Source: Candidatus Fimimorpha excrementavium
GTDB lineage: Bacteria; Bacillota; Clostridia; Lachnospirales; Lachnospiraceae
Reading direction: 5' to 3'
Assembly (NCBI GenBank): GCA_018710785.1
Contig: DVJD01000092.1
Coordinates: forward strand, 1 to 52,500
DNA: 52,500 bases
The position numbers and the translations under genes were made by a program. The number at the start of each line of letters is the position of its first letter. The stretch's first letter is position 1. The notes under the pieces are model-generated. The model was not told the origin of the DNA and did no database searches. It worked only from the letters and a program-made list of their open reading frames with translations. Positions 8,037 through 16,932 of this stretch are shown piece after piece.

Positions 8037-8143
8037 TTCCATTTGCTGACTGACGCAGGACAAACGCAGGAATCAATTGTGAACAAAATGGAGGCTCCGG
8101 ACGCAAGGGACTGCTGGACGGAAAGAAAGGAAAGGAAACAGGT

Positions 8144-8965
8144 ATGAAAGCGATACGAGCAGTAATCATAGTCATATTTTTGGCCGCTGTCGGGATTTAT
8201 GGGCTGGCTGAGTATCAGGAGATGGCCAATGCAGATCCCAATCGGCCGCAGCTTGTGAGTGAAACAGAGCGGATTGTCGTTCCCTGTGATTACACGGAAG
8301 AGGACATTATGGAAGGTCTTTCGGCCCATGATGAGGAGGACGGCGATCTGACGGGGGAGATTCTTCTGGGCGGGCTGTCCCGGTTTACTACGCCGGGGAT
8401 CTGCCGGGCTACCTACGTGGTGTTTGATTCCGCCAATCAGTCGGCGGTGCTGACCCGGGAGGTGGAATTTGAGGATTATCGGTCACCGCGGTTTACCCTG
8501 TCGGCGCCGCTGGTATTTTTGGAAGGGGCTTCCGGAGATGCCATTTCCAACGTGGGCGCCGAAGATGTGCTGGACGGGGATATCAGCGCGCAGGTTCGGA
8601 TGACGGCCAATGACATCAGTTATCTGAGAACCGGAGAGTATACCATGACGGTGGAGGTCTCCAACAGTTTTGGCGACTATGCCGACGCAGTGCTTCCTGT
8701 TCATGTGGTGAACAGTGATTCCCAGGCCCTGTCACTGGATCTGGAGACGAATCTGCTGTATCTGGAACAGGGGAGCGCCTTTTCACCGGACGGATACGTG
8801 ACGGCCGTCCGTCTGGAAGATGGAAGCGAAGCCGTGGGCGTCCAGGTGACGGCCCAGTCTGATGTGGATCCATCTGTGCCAGGCTGCTATGAAGTGGAGT
8901 ATACAGCCGAAGACGAGGAAGGACGGACCGGCGTCACCTGGATGATTGTGATTGTGGAAGAGTAG
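8144..8965 (+). CDS. Anchored or secreted beta-sandwich repeat protein of the polysaccharide locus (copy 1)
   Basis: 273 residues. An N-terminal hydrophobic segment (about 4-21) acts as membrane anchor or signal; the rest is predicted outside the cell. The body holds repeated bacterial Ig-like/HYR-like units, seen as DEEDGDLTGEI, LDGDISAQV and similar D-G-D turns followed by V-x-Y/V strands. I recognise no enzyme motif. A paralogue lies at 11873, and the two flank the two kinase genes. A GGAAAGGAAA stretch precedes the ATG. Expected role: an extracytoplasmic partner of the Wzz domains in exopolysaccharide assembly; this is inference from position. Confidence 0.7.
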   Translation: MKAIRAVIIVIFLAAVGIYGLAEYQEMANADPNRPQLVSETERIVVPCDYTEEDIMEGLSAHDEEDGDLTGEILLGGLSRFTTPGICRATYVVFDSANQSAVLTREVEFEDYRSPRFTLSAPLVFLEGASGDAISNVGAEDVLDGDISAQVRMTANDISYLRTGEYTMTVEVSNSFGDYADAVLPVHVVNSDSQALSLDLETNLLYLEQGSAFSPDGYVTAVRLEDGSEAVGVQVTAQSDVDPSVPGCYEVEYTAEDEEGRTGVTWMIVIVEE

Positions 8966-8976
8966 GAGGAGAGCCG

Positions 8977-10377
8977 ATGGAATTACGTTTGGAAGATTTT
9001 AATCTGAGAAGTGTCTGCGTGGATTTGCTGAAAAATTTCTGGGTCATTCTCCTGGCTGTTCTGGCGGCCTGGTTTGGAATCGCGGGGGTGTATCAGCTGC
9101 GCTATGTTCCGGAATACACGGCGTCGGCCACCGTGGCGGTGTCGTCCAGAGGAAACAGCGGCAGTGTCTATTCGTCCCTGAGCCTGACCAATGAGATGGC
9201 GGGGGTACTGGGCGAAGTATTTCAGAGTGATGCCCTGAAGAATACGATCATGGAAGATCTGGGGTGGGATCATTTTGACGGAGAGCTGGGAGCGTCGGTC
9301 ATCGACGAGACCAACCTGCTGATTTTAAGCGCCACCTCCCCTTCGCCGCGGGAGACGTATCTGATGATCCAGTCTGCGCTGGAAAACTATGATACGGTGT
9401 CGGAGTATCTGTTTTCCAATGCCAGATTGGACATGGTGAAAGAGGCCTCGGTTCCCCAAAGCCCGTCCAATGTCCAAAATATACGCCGGATTCAGAAAAT
9501 CGGCATGCTGGGGGCCGGAGGCCTGACGGCGGCGGCCATCGCGCTGTTTTCCTTTCTCCGCCTTACGGTAAAGACCCGGGAGACGGCCAGACGCCAGCTG
9601 GACGGTCATGTACTTGGAACCATCCCCTATGAGCGGAAGAACCGTACGCTGAAAGCGATATTGGGAAGGCGCAGAAAGAAAGCGCTGCTGATCTCATCGT
9701 CGCTTCACAGTATGGCCTTCAGCGAGTCGGTGCGCCGGATCAGTACCGTACTGGAGCATCATATGAAGCGGCGGGGACAGAAAATTCTGATGGTGACCAG
9801 CGCGGAGGAAAATGAGGGAAAATCTTCGGTGGCTGCCAATCTGGCTCTGGCCCTGGCGGAAAAGGGAAAAAAGGTGCTTTTGGTGGACGGCGACATGCGA
9901 AAACCGGCGCTGTATAAGATTTTTGACCGGCCGAAAGAGACGGGACACTCCCTGTCGGAATTTTTGGAGGGGCAATGTTCCATCCAGGATGTGATTACGC
10001 GGGAAAAATCCGGGATTTTTACGGTACTCCAGTATCACGGCATACGGCGCTCCGGACGGGATTTAAACGGGGAAAAGATGAAGACGTTTTTGCAGCAGTG
10101 CCGCGGGCTGGTGGATTATATTATCATTGACACACCGCCCATGAATCTGGCCACCGACGCAGAGATCATCCTGGGACAGGTGGATGCCGTGGCTTTGGTG
10201 GTACGCCAGGATTGGAGCGATATCGGGGTCATCAATGATATTTCCGATGTCGTCACCCAGTCGGGCGCCGATTTCGCCGGGTATATTTTGAATGCATTTC
10301 ACAGAGAGTATCCGTGGCAGAGGATGACTTCCTCCTATGGATATTACGGATATCAGAGCAAACAGGACCGATCATGA
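8977..10377 (+). CDS. Wzz-type co-polymerase fused to a BY-kinase (copy 1)
   Basis: 466 residues. An N-terminal Wzz/YveK chain-length domain is bounded by two membrane helices (about 20-38 and 171-190). The C-terminal bacterial tyrosine kinase has Walker A SAEENEGKSS (about 274-283), Walker A' LLVDGDMRKP and Walker B YIIIDTPP. The extreme C-terminus has a tyrosine cluster SSYGYYGY for autophosphorylation. Such kinases control polymerisation and export of capsule or exopolysaccharide. GGAGGAGAG precedes the start. It lies 11 nt after the beta-sandwich gene and just before a second kinase of the same type. Confidence 0.9.
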   Translation: MELRLEDFNLRSVCVDLLKNFWVILLAVLAAWFGIAGVYQLRYVPEYTASATVAVSSRGNSGSVYSSLSLTNEMAGVLGEVFQSDALKNTIMEDLGWDHFDGELGASVIDETNLLILSATSPSPRETYLMIQSALENYDTVSEYLFSNARLDMVKEASVPQSPSNVQNIRRIQKIGMLGAGGLTAAAIALFSFLRLTVKTRETARRQLDGHVLGTIPYERKNRTLKAILGRRRKKALLISSSLHSMAFSESVRRISTVLEHHMKRRGQKILMVTSAEENEGKSSVAANLALALAEKGKKVLLVDGDMRKPALYKIFDRPKETGHSLSEFLEGQCSIQDVITREKSGIFTVLQYHGIRRSGRDLNGEKMKTFLQQCRGLVDYIIIDTPPMNLATDAEIILGQVDAVALVVRQDWSDIGVINDISDVVTQSGADFAGYILNAFHREYPWQRMTSSYGYYGYQSKQDRS

Positions 10378-10395
10378 TGGAAATGGAGATATGTG

Positions 10396-11889
10396 ATGGA
10401 AGAACAGAGACAGGAAAATGAAGAAATGGAGATTGATCTGCTTGTGCTTCTGCAGGATTTTTTCCGGGGAATTCGGAAATTCTGGTGGCTGGTGGTGGTG
10501 CTTGCTTTGGCAGGAGGATTGGTCATGTATGTCCGCTCCTCCGGCTACTATACGCCCATGTACCGGTCTGAGGCGACATTCACTGTGACGACCAGTACAT
10601 CCGACGGCAGCGACGGCAGCTACAACTATTATTATGACAGTTCCACGGCGGATCAGCTGGCCAAGACGTTTCCCTATATTTTAAGCAGCGATCTGCTGAC
10701 GGACGCCATGAAGGAGGATCTGGGGACCGAGACCATTATGGGCTCCGTATCGGCCCAGACCATCTCCCAGTCCAATATGGTGACCATGAGCGCTGTCAGC
10801 AGCGATCCTGAGGAGGCCAAGCGGATTCTGGAATCGGCCATCCGTGTGTATCCGGATGTGGCGCGCTTTGTCATAGGCGATACGAAGTTTTATATGATTG
10901 ATCCCCCCAATCTGCCGGATACACCGTTTAACCAGCCCAGTTATCGAAGCAGCGTGGAGAGAGGGATTCTGATCGGCGCGGCTGCGGGCATGGCGTGGAT
11001 TATTCTGTATGCGGTCTTTCGAAAGACGGTACATAGGCAGGAAGAGCTGAAGCAGGTATTGAATCTGAACTGTCTGGCATCTTTGCCCAAGGTCCGTCAC
11101 AAGATGAGGAGAAAGGCAGCCCAGTCTTATCCAAGCATTCAAAACCGGAGGATCAATCCCTGGTTTGCGGAAAACATGGAGACCCTGCAGATTCGGATCG
11201 CCAGAGAGCTGGAAGAGCGGAAGGGCAAGGTCCTGCTGGTGACCAGTACGATTTCCGGTGAGGGGAAATCCGTGGTTTCCATGAATCTGGCCTATCAGTT
11301 CGCCGAGCATGGAAAGAAGGTACTTTTGATTGACGCAGATCTCAGAAAACAGCAGCTTGCCGAGCAGATAAAAGCCAAAGGGGCGGCAGGCCTGTCCCAG
11401 GTGGTATCCGGCGAGACGGACTGGAAAAAGGCTGTCACCCATCTGGAAGACAGCGGCATCTGGTTTTTGGGAGGCACGAAGCGGGAACGGCGGACAGCGG
11501 CGGTGCTGTCCTCGCCTGCATTTGCCGAACTCATGGAGCAGGCCAGGGAGGAGATGGATTACATCATCCTGGATGCGCCGCCAAGCGAGGGATTCGAGGA
11601 TGTGCTTCTTCTGCGGGAATATGCGGACGGAGTGGTGTACGTCATCATGCAGGACTATGTGCAGAAGCGCCGGATTTTGGACAGCGTCTCCGTTTTGGAT
11701 GAGGAGGACGGAAAACTGCTCGGCTATGTTTTCAACGGGGTATCCGGCATCACCGGCGGATACGGGTACTATGGATACGGGCGCTACGGCAGATATGGAC
11801 GGTATGGAAAGTATTCATACTACCGGTCCTATTATGGAAACGATGCAGAGCGTAAGACAGAGGATGCGAAGGATGAACAGAAGGAATAA
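10396..11889 (+). CDS. Wzz-type co-polymerase fused to a BY-kinase (copy 2)
   Basis: 497 residues from ATG 10396; a GTG one codon upstream is possible, but GGAG at 10385-10388 fits the ATG. The domain order is as in the first copy: two membrane helices around a Wzz region, then a kinase with Walker A STISGEGKSV (about 281-290), LLIDADLRKQ and YIILDAPP. The tail is unusually Tyr-rich, with GYGYYGYGRYGRYGRYGKY, and then a charged end. The sequence differs enough from copy 1 that this is an old duplication rather than a recent one. Its end overlaps the next gene by 17 nt. Confidence 0.9.
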   Translation: MEEQRQENEEMEIDLLVLLQDFFRGIRKFWWLVVVLALAGGLVMYVRSSGYYTPMYRSEATFTVTTSTSDGSDGSYNYYYDSSTADQLAKTFPYILSSDLLTDAMKEDLGTETIMGSVSAQTISQSNMVTMSAVSSDPEEAKRILESAIRVYPDVARFVIGDTKFYMIDPPNLPDTPFNQPSYRSSVERGILIGAAAGMAWIILYAVFRKTVHRQEELKQVLNLNCLASLPKVRHKMRRKAAQSYPSIQNRRINPWFAENMETLQIRIARELEERKGKVLLVTSTISGEGKSVVSMNLAYQFAEHGKKVLLIDADLRKQQLAEQIKAKGAAGLSQVVSGETDWKKAVTHLEDSGIWFLGGTKRERRTAAVLSSPAFAELMEQAREEMDYIILDAPPSEGFEDVLLLREYADGVVYVIMQDYVQKRRILDSVSVLDEEDGKLLGYVFNGVSGITGGYGYYGYGRYGRYGRYGKYSYYRSYYGNDAERKTEDAKDEQKE

Positions 11890-12724
11890 TTTGATCTGGA
11901 AGGTCATGGTGGGGCTGGCGGCCCTGATATGCACCGTGGTCCTTTTGATTTTGGCCGCAGCCCGGGATCGGCAGGCTGAGACGCCGGCCCGGGAGACAAA
12001 GGATACGGGGGCAGAGATTCTTTTCGAGACAGAAGAGCTGGTGTACGATGGGGAAGGCATGCTGGATCTGATGGAAGGCGTATCCGCCCGGGACCGGGAT
12101 GGCAATGATCTGACCGATTTGGTGGAGGTTTCTCTGCTTGCGGATGATCGATTGACCGCCAAACGCATCCAGTACCGCTTGTTTGATGAGAATGGAGCAG
12201 AGGTTGCCAGAGAGCGGAAACTGGTGCTTTCCGGCTATGAAGGGCCAAAGATTACAGCAGCTGATCCCCTGGAACTGGAGGCTTCTCAGCTGTCGGATCT
12301 GATCGGCGTGCTCAAAGAACAAAAGGCGCTGTCTGCCCAGGATGGGTTTTCCAGAGACATTACGGATCAGGTGACGTGCAAGAGGAAGAAAGTCGGAACG
12401 AATACCTATGAAATGCGGTTTCAGGTGCGAAATCAGTTCCAGGATTCGGATGAGGTTACGGTGACGGCCCATATCGAAGGAGAGGTGAAGGATCCGGTGA
12501 TTACGCTGTACACCGATGAGGCGGTGCTGTCTGTCGGGAGCGAATGGGATCCCTATGCGTACCTGGCATCTGCCGACAATGGCCTGGGAAGCGCCGTCGA
12601 TCAGGTACAGGTGGAAGACGCGGTGAATATTGGTGTGCCGGGGTCTTACCGGGTGGTATATAAGCTGGATTCCTATGACCATACCGCAGAGACAGAGGCG
12701 GTGCTTCGGGTAACCGTCCAGTGA
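11873..12724 (+). CDS. Anchored beta-sandwich repeat protein (copy 2)
   Basis: 283 residues from ATG 11873, inside the 3' end of the second kinase gene; the longer upstream reading frame is only the other frame of that kinase. The N-terminal hydrophobic helix (about 9-29) follows a basic MNRRNNL start. The motif MEGVSARDRDGNDLTDL parallels MEGLSAHDEEDGDLTGE in the protein at 8144, so the two are paralogues. The C-terminal half repeats the Ig-like pattern, ending VPGSYRVVYKLDSYDHTAE. No catalytic motif. Probably works at the cell surface with the second Wzz/kinase protein. Ribosome site is weak, so translation may depend on coupling. Confidence 0.7.
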   Translation: MNRRNNLIWKVMVGLAALICTVVLLILAAARDRQAETPARETKDTGAEILFETEELVYDGEGMLDLMEGVSARDRDGNDLTDLVEVSLLADDRLTAKRIQYRLFDENGAEVARERKLVLSGYEGPKITAADPLELEASQLSDLIGVLKEQKALSAQDGFSRDITDQVTCKRKKVGTNTYEMRFQVRNQFQDSDEVTVTAHIEGEVKDPVITLYTDEAVLSVGSEWDPYAYLASADNGLGSAVDQVQVEDAVNIGVPGSYRVVYKLDSYDHTAETEAVLRVTVQ

Positions 12725-12738
12725 GAAAGGAACGAACG

Positions 12739-13488
12739 ATGATAGATCTGCATATGCATATTTTGCCGGGGATGGATGACGGGGCCCAAGATCTGGAGCA
12801 GTCGGTTCGGATGGCGGACATGGCGGCAGACAGCGGCGTATCGGTGATCGCCGCCACACCCCACAGCAATCTTCCGGGCCAGCGTGGAGAGGCGCATTGG
12901 AACCGGTACCGCAGTACCCTTGGAAGGGTGCGTCAAAGAATTCAGGAAGAGAAGATTCCGGTGACTTTGGTGGAGGGGATGGAGATCTTTGCGGATTTGG
13001 ATGCAGTGTCCAAATTAAAGGAAGGGCTTCTTCTGACACTGGGGGGAACAAAGCATCCATTGATAGAATTTGGATTTGACGTGGATATCAGAACGGCATT
13101 TGCATGCCTGGAGCGGTTTTTGAAAGAAGGGTATGTGCCTGTGCTGGCCCATCCGGAACGGTATTTTTGCGTCATGGATCATCCGGAACTGGTTTATGAG
13201 TGGTATCGGATGGGAGTCATCATTCAGGTCAATAAGGGCAGTATTCTGGGACGCTTCGGAAGGCGGGTGCAGCAGACGGCGGACCGTTTGCTGCGCCACC
13301 GTCTGGCGGCCGTGGCCGCCTCCGATGCCCACGGCCCCGTCATCCGTACGCCGGATCTGACGGAGCTGGAATATGTACTGGATCGGGAATACGGACCGGG
13401 CTGCTTTGATTTGCTTTTGGAGATCAATCCGGCGCGGATTCTTTCCGGAAAGCCGGTGATTTGGGAAGACCCGATTCCGTTTCACTGA
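12739..13488 (+). CDS. PHP-domain tyrosine-protein phosphatase (CpsB/YwqE type)
   Basis: 249 residues. ATG 12739 is preferred, with GAAAGGA about 10 nt upstream; the frame is open to GTG 12721. Metal-binding motifs of the PHP fold are clear: DLHMHILPGMDDGA at the N-terminus, ATPHSN near residue 40, AHPERY and SDAHG near the C-terminus. These manganese-dependent phosphatases remove phosphate from the tyrosine cluster of BY-kinases, so this enzyme should reset the two kinases upstream. It is the last gene of the module and overlaps the converging uridine kinase gene by 7 bp. Confidence 0.9.
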   Translation: MIDLHMHILPGMDDGAQDLEQSVRMADMAADSGVSVIAATPHSNLPGQRGEAHWNRYRSTLGRVRQRIQEEKIPVTLVEGMEIFADLDAVSKLKEGLLLTLGGTKHPLIEFGFDVDIRTAFACLERFLKEGYVPVLAHPERYFCVMDHPELVYEWYRMGVIIQVNKGSILGRFGRRVQQTADRLLRHRLAAVAASDAHGPVIRTPDLTELEYVLDREYGPGCFDLLLEINPARILSGKPVIWEDPIPFH

Positions 13489-14093
13489 GAGCGGCGAATC
13501 CACTCCTGAATCTGTGTCCGCACCACCTGGAAGGCTACTTCGTTCATGCCGCTGTTGATGACCAGATCAGCCAGTGCTTTCGTAGGCTCCACATAAATAT
13601 AATGCATGGGCTTTACGGTGTTCAGATACTGATCCACGATGCCTTCGATGTCCCGGCCCCGCTCTTTTACATCCCGCACCACCCGGCGCAGGATCCGCTC
13701 ATCCGCGTCGGCTTCCACAAAGATTTTCATATCCATCAGATTTCTGAGCCTGTCGTCGGACAGGACGAGGATTCCCTCCACCAGGATGACCGGATGGGGC
13801 AGCACTCGTATGGTGCGGTCCGTCCGGTTGTGGGTGCTGAAATCATAGACGGGGCTGTCCACGGGACAGCCTTTTTTTAATTGTTCTAAATCGTGGACCA
13901 GCTGATCCGTGTCCAGCGCGGACGGATGGTCATAATTGGTGTTTTTGCGTGCCTCCACGGGAATATGATCCTGACACTTGTAGTAATTATCATGGTACAG
14001 GACCGTGATGTCATTGGGGAATGCCTGTTTCAGCCGGTTGGTAAACGTGGATTTTCCAGAGCCGGTTCCCCCTGCGATTCCTATAATTTTCAT
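13482..14093 (-). CDS. udk: Uridine kinase
   Basis: 203 residues, close to the usual length. It phosphorylates uridine and cytidine in pyrimidine salvage. P-loop GGTGSGKST (8-16), the HDNYYK motif, NYDHPSALDTDQL and DADERILRRVVRDVKERGR are all present. Start at 14093 is fixed by GGAGG 6 nt upstream. It converges on and overlaps the phosphatase gene. A small terminator-like hairpin lies immediately upstream of its ribosome site, so it either has an attenuator or depends on read-through from the DUF1846 gene. Confidence 0.92.
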   Translation of the reverse strand: MKIIGIAGGTGSGKSTFTNRLKQAFPNDITVLYHDNYYKCQDHIPVEARKNTNYDHPSALDTDQLVHDLEQLKKGCPVDSPVYDFSTHNRTDRTIRVLPHPVILVEGILVLSDDRLRNLMDMKIFVEADADERILRRVVRDVKERGRDIEGIVDQYLNTVKPMHYIYVEPTKALADLVINSGMNEVAFQVVRTQIQEWIRRSQ

Positions 14094-14104
14094 ACCATAC
14101 CTCC

Positions 14105-14127
14105 AAAAAACGCTGCATCTTATGCAG
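14105..14127 (-). terminator. Small hairpin with T-run between DUF1846 gene and udk
   Basis: On the minus strand CTGCAT-aag-ATGCAG is followed by CG and six T. It ends directly before the GGAGG of udk. A larger GC-rich inverted repeat (14135-14182) lies just upstream of it on the same strand. Confidence 0.5.
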
Positions 14128-14211
14128 ATGGACTGCCCCGGACCACGAACAGCGAAGAGCGATGCTGTCCGTTGCCCGGGGCGGATAGGAAAGAGTTTTT
14201 CCTGTCTGATT

Positions 14212-15690
14212 TTAGTGATATAAGTTGCTGCTTTCGTACTTGGGTTCACACGTCAGATTGACGCCCAGTTTCTTAAAGGTCTTTCGATCCACGTCTGAGA
14301 GCATGACAGATGTGTGCACTTCACATCCGCGCAGTTTTGGAAGCTGTTCCATGGCCTTTTTGGCATCGGCGCTTGTGGCGGCGCTGATGGAAAGGGCGAT
14401 CAGTACCTCGTCTGTGTGAAGTCTCGGGTTGTGGCTTCCGAGATAGGCGGTCTTTAAATCCTGAATCGGCTGGATGGCAGACGGGCTGATGACATGGATT
14501 TCATGGGCGATGCCGGCCAGCTCTTTTAAGGCATTTAATAAAAGACCGGCGGAGGCGCCCAAAAGATCCGACGTTTTTCCCGTGATGATGGAGCCGTCTT
14601 CCAGCTGGATGGCAGCGGCCGGAGTGCCTGTCTCTTCTGCCAGCTTTAAGGCGGCCGGTACGACGAGACGGTCCTCTTTGGTGATGCCGGCCTGTTTCAT
14701 GAGCAGTTCGATCTTATAGATGCAGTCCTGAGCCACGTTTCCCTCGAGAAAATCATTGCGGGTATTATAATAGCGGCGAATGATTTCCTGGCGGGAGGCC
14801 TCTTTGCATACCTCATCGTCTATGATGCAGTTCCCGGCCATGTTGACGCCCATGTCTGTCGGAGACTTGTAGGGACTTTCTTTGAAGATGCGCTCAAAAA
14901 TCGCATTTAAAACCGGGAAAATTTCCACATCGCGGTTATAATTTACCGTGGCTACTCCGTAGGCTTCCAAATGGAACGGGTCGATCATATTGACATCATT
15001 CAGATCAGCGGTGGCAGCTTCATAAGCCAGATTCACCGGATGCTTCAGCGGAAGGTTCCAGATGGGAAATGTCTCAAATTTCGCGTATCCTGCACGGATA
15101 CCTCTCTTATGTTCATGGTAAAGCTGGGACAGGCAAGTGGCCATCTTGCCGCTTCCCGGACCCGGCGCTGTGATGACAACCAGAGGACGGGAGGTCTCAA
15201 TATAATCATTTTTTCCGTAGCCCTCATCACTGACAATCAGAGGAATATTGCTTGGATACCCTTCGATGACATAATGGGTGTAAACACGGATTCCGAGACG
15301 GGTCAGCTTTTCGCGGAAGATATCGGCGCTGTACTGGCCGGAATACTGGGTGATGACGACACTGCCCACATAAAGTCCCTTGGAGCGGAACAGATCCATC
15401 AGACGAAGCACATCTTCGTCATAGGTGATGCCCAGGTCGCTGCGCACTTTGTTTTTTTCAATGTCCGAAGCGCTGATGACGATGACGATCTCGGCCTGGT
15501 CGGCCAGCTGCATCAGCATCCGCAGCTTGCTGTCGGGCGCGAATCCGGGAAGGACACGGGAAGCGTGGTAATCATCAAACAGTTTTCCGCCAAATTCCAG
15601 GTAAAGTTTATTGTCAAAGTGGCTGATGCGTTCTTTGATGTGTTCTGACTGCATTTTCAGATAGGCGTCATTATCAAATCCGATTTTCAT
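14212..15690 (-). CDS. DUF1846 (UPF0371) family protein
   Basis: 492 residues, the normal size of this family of cytoplasmic proteins found in Firmicutes. Start MKIGFDNDAY at 15690 follows AAGGGGA. The N-terminal half contains a nucleotide-binding-like stretch VVITAPGPGSGKMATCLSQ (about residues 170-188), with GPGSGK resembling a P-loop. Family function is not established; structures of relatives exist and suggest a nucleotide or cofactor-binding fold, but I would not assign a reaction. It stands alone upstream of udk, with a terminator-like hairpin between. Confidence 0.85.
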   Translation of the reverse strand: MKIGFDNDAYLKMQSEHIKERISHFDNKLYLEFGGKLFDDYHASRVLPGFAPDSKLRMLMQLADQAEIVIVISASDIEKNKVRSDLGITYDEDVLRLMDLFRSKGLYVGSVVITQYSGQYSADIFREKLTRLGIRVYTHYVIEGYPSNIPLIVSDEGYGKNDYIETSRPLVVITAPGPGSGKMATCLSQLYHEHKRGIRAGYAKFETFPIWNLPLKHPVNLAYEAATADLNDVNMIDPFHLEAYGVATVNYNRDVEIFPVLNAIFERIFKESPYKSPTDMGVNMAGNCIIDDEVCKEASRQEIIRRYYNTRNDFLEGNVAQDCIYKIELLMKQAGITKEDRLVVPAALKLAEETGTPAAAIQLEDGSIITGKTSDLLGASAGLLLNALKELAGIAHEIHVISPSAIQPIQDLKTAYLGSHNPRLHTDEVLIALSISAATSADAKKAMEQLPKLRGCEVHTSVMLSDVDRKTFKKLGVNLTCEPKYESSNLYH

Positions 15691-16043
15691 GATTGGAATC
15701 CCCTTTTCTTTATTGGTTTGAAACGTACACGATTTATGAGCGCGGCGTAACCGCCAAACAGAGGTGTCCGGCTGACCGCAGTCATTTATGGTACATTTTA
15801 GTGTATCATTATTGGAATATAAAATCCATGCTTTTTTAAAAATAATGTCGAAAAATGTAAAAAATAGGATTGTGCAGATCTGCCTTGGTTTTCCGGCTGC
15901 CATCGCCAGCCGGTCTTTTGCCAGAAAAAAACCGTTGGCGGCCCGTTAGTGAAGAGACGGATCCATGGTATTATCCGCAAATGAAGGGAAAATATTCTTT
16001 GTTTTTTCTTAATTTAAGATGAAATTATAATTCGGAACTTATA
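15691..16043. other. Intergenic region without a visible gene
   Basis: AT-rich divergent spacer. It holds a short hairpin CCGGCTG/CAGCCGG (15893-15899 with 15907-15913). No convincing promoter for the DUF1846 gene was found by eye, though several TATA-like stretches occur at 15770-15840. No reading frame with a ribosome site was seen. Confidence 0.5.
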
Positions 16044-16072
16044 TTGACAGAAATAGATGGAAAAAGTATAAT
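16044..16072 (+). promoter_or_regulatory. Consensus sigma-A promoter of the sirtuin-nagA pair
   Basis: TTGACA (16044-16049) and TATAAT (16067-16072) are both perfect and 17 nt apart. The leader to the first start codon is about 65 nt. Confidence 0.85.
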
Positions 16073-16144
16073 GAAATTAGCAAAAAATGGCTGCAAGACG
16101 GTTGTTTTTTATGAAACGAAACAGAGAGGAAAGGGGAAGACAGT

Positions 16145-16879
16145 ATGGTACGAGGCACAATAGAAATGTTGAGAAGAGTATTGGATCAAAGCGGCTATAC
16201 CGTAGTATTGCTGGGATCGCAGATCAAAGAAGAAGCGGGCTTTTATGGTCTGAAGTCAGCGGAAAAAGCATATGAGATTGAAAAAAAATATAAGACGTCG
16301 CCGGATTACATTTTTTCCAGTGTGTACTATAATACCAGAACGGATCAGTTTTTTGATTTTTATAAAAACGAGATTATCCGGAAAGATATTGAACCGACAG
16401 AATCGTCTTATGCGCTGGCAGCCATGGAGCGGGCCGGAAAAGTCCAGTGTATCGTCTCCAATGATGTGTTTGAACTGTCCCAGCGGGCCGGCTGCCAAAA
16501 TGTGATAAATCTGCGGGGAAGTATATACCGTAACCAGTGTCTTCACTGCGGAAAGGAGTATTCCATTGATTATATCCGGAAAGCAAAGGGGGTACCGCTG
16601 TGTGAGGTATGCAACTCGGTGATTCGGCCGGGCGTATATCTGTTTGGGGAGATGCTGGACAGCCGCCTGATGACAAAGACAGCAGAGGAAGTGGAAAAAG
16701 CGGATGTGCTTTTGATGGTCGGAACGGATCTGGATTCGGAGACGTTTCAGAATTATCTGAAATATTTCGGCGGAAGCAAGCTGGTTGTCATCCATGAAAA
16801 AGAACATTATATGGATCAGAATGCGGATATCGTATTTGCGGACCAGCCCAAAAATGTGCTTCCGAAATTGGGATATTAA
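16145..16879 (+). CDS. Degenerate Sir2-family (sirtuin-like) protein
   Basis: 244 residues; AGGGGA precedes ATG 16145. The overall sirtuin layout is clear: zinc ribbon C132/C135 and C153/C156, and RPGVYLFGE (161-169). But key catalytic motifs are altered. The NAD-binding GAG-x-S is VVLLGSQIKEEAGF (20-33), the TQNID motif is SNDVF (105-109), and the catalytic His of the LHGS motif is Arg124 in NLRGS. The later GTS motif reads MVGTDLDSE. So the fold is probably kept while classical deacetylation is doubtful. It shares a strong promoter with nagA. It could be a binding protein, a regulator or an enzyme with different chemistry. Confidence 0.8.
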   Translation: MVRGTIEMLRRVLDQSGYTVVLLGSQIKEEAGFYGLKSAEKAYEIEKKYKTSPDYIFSSVYYNTRTDQFFDFYKNEIIRKDIEPTESSYALAAMERAGKVQCIVSNDVFELSQRAGCQNVINLRGSIYRNQCLHCGKEYSIDYIRKAKGVPLCEVCNSVIRPGVYLFGEMLDSRLMTKTAEEVEKADVLLMVGTDLDSETFQNYLKYFGGSKLVVIHEKEHYMDQNADIVFADQPKNVLPKLGY

Positions 16880-16932
16880 ATTGAAGGGAAAAAATCATAA
16901 ATAGATCTTATTGCGGCAGAAGAGGGGAAACG

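Noticed and set aside
142-8143. Lasso-peptide or agr-type quorum-sensing cluster
   Set aside because: HprK-like and nucleotidyltransferase genes recall lasso clusters and the kinase recalls AgrC, but no lasso cyclase, leader peptidase, AgrB or AgrD gene is visible on either strand.
11750-11830. Short tandem repeat at the end of the second BY-kinase
   Set aside because: It encodes the expected tyrosine cluster for autophosphorylation.
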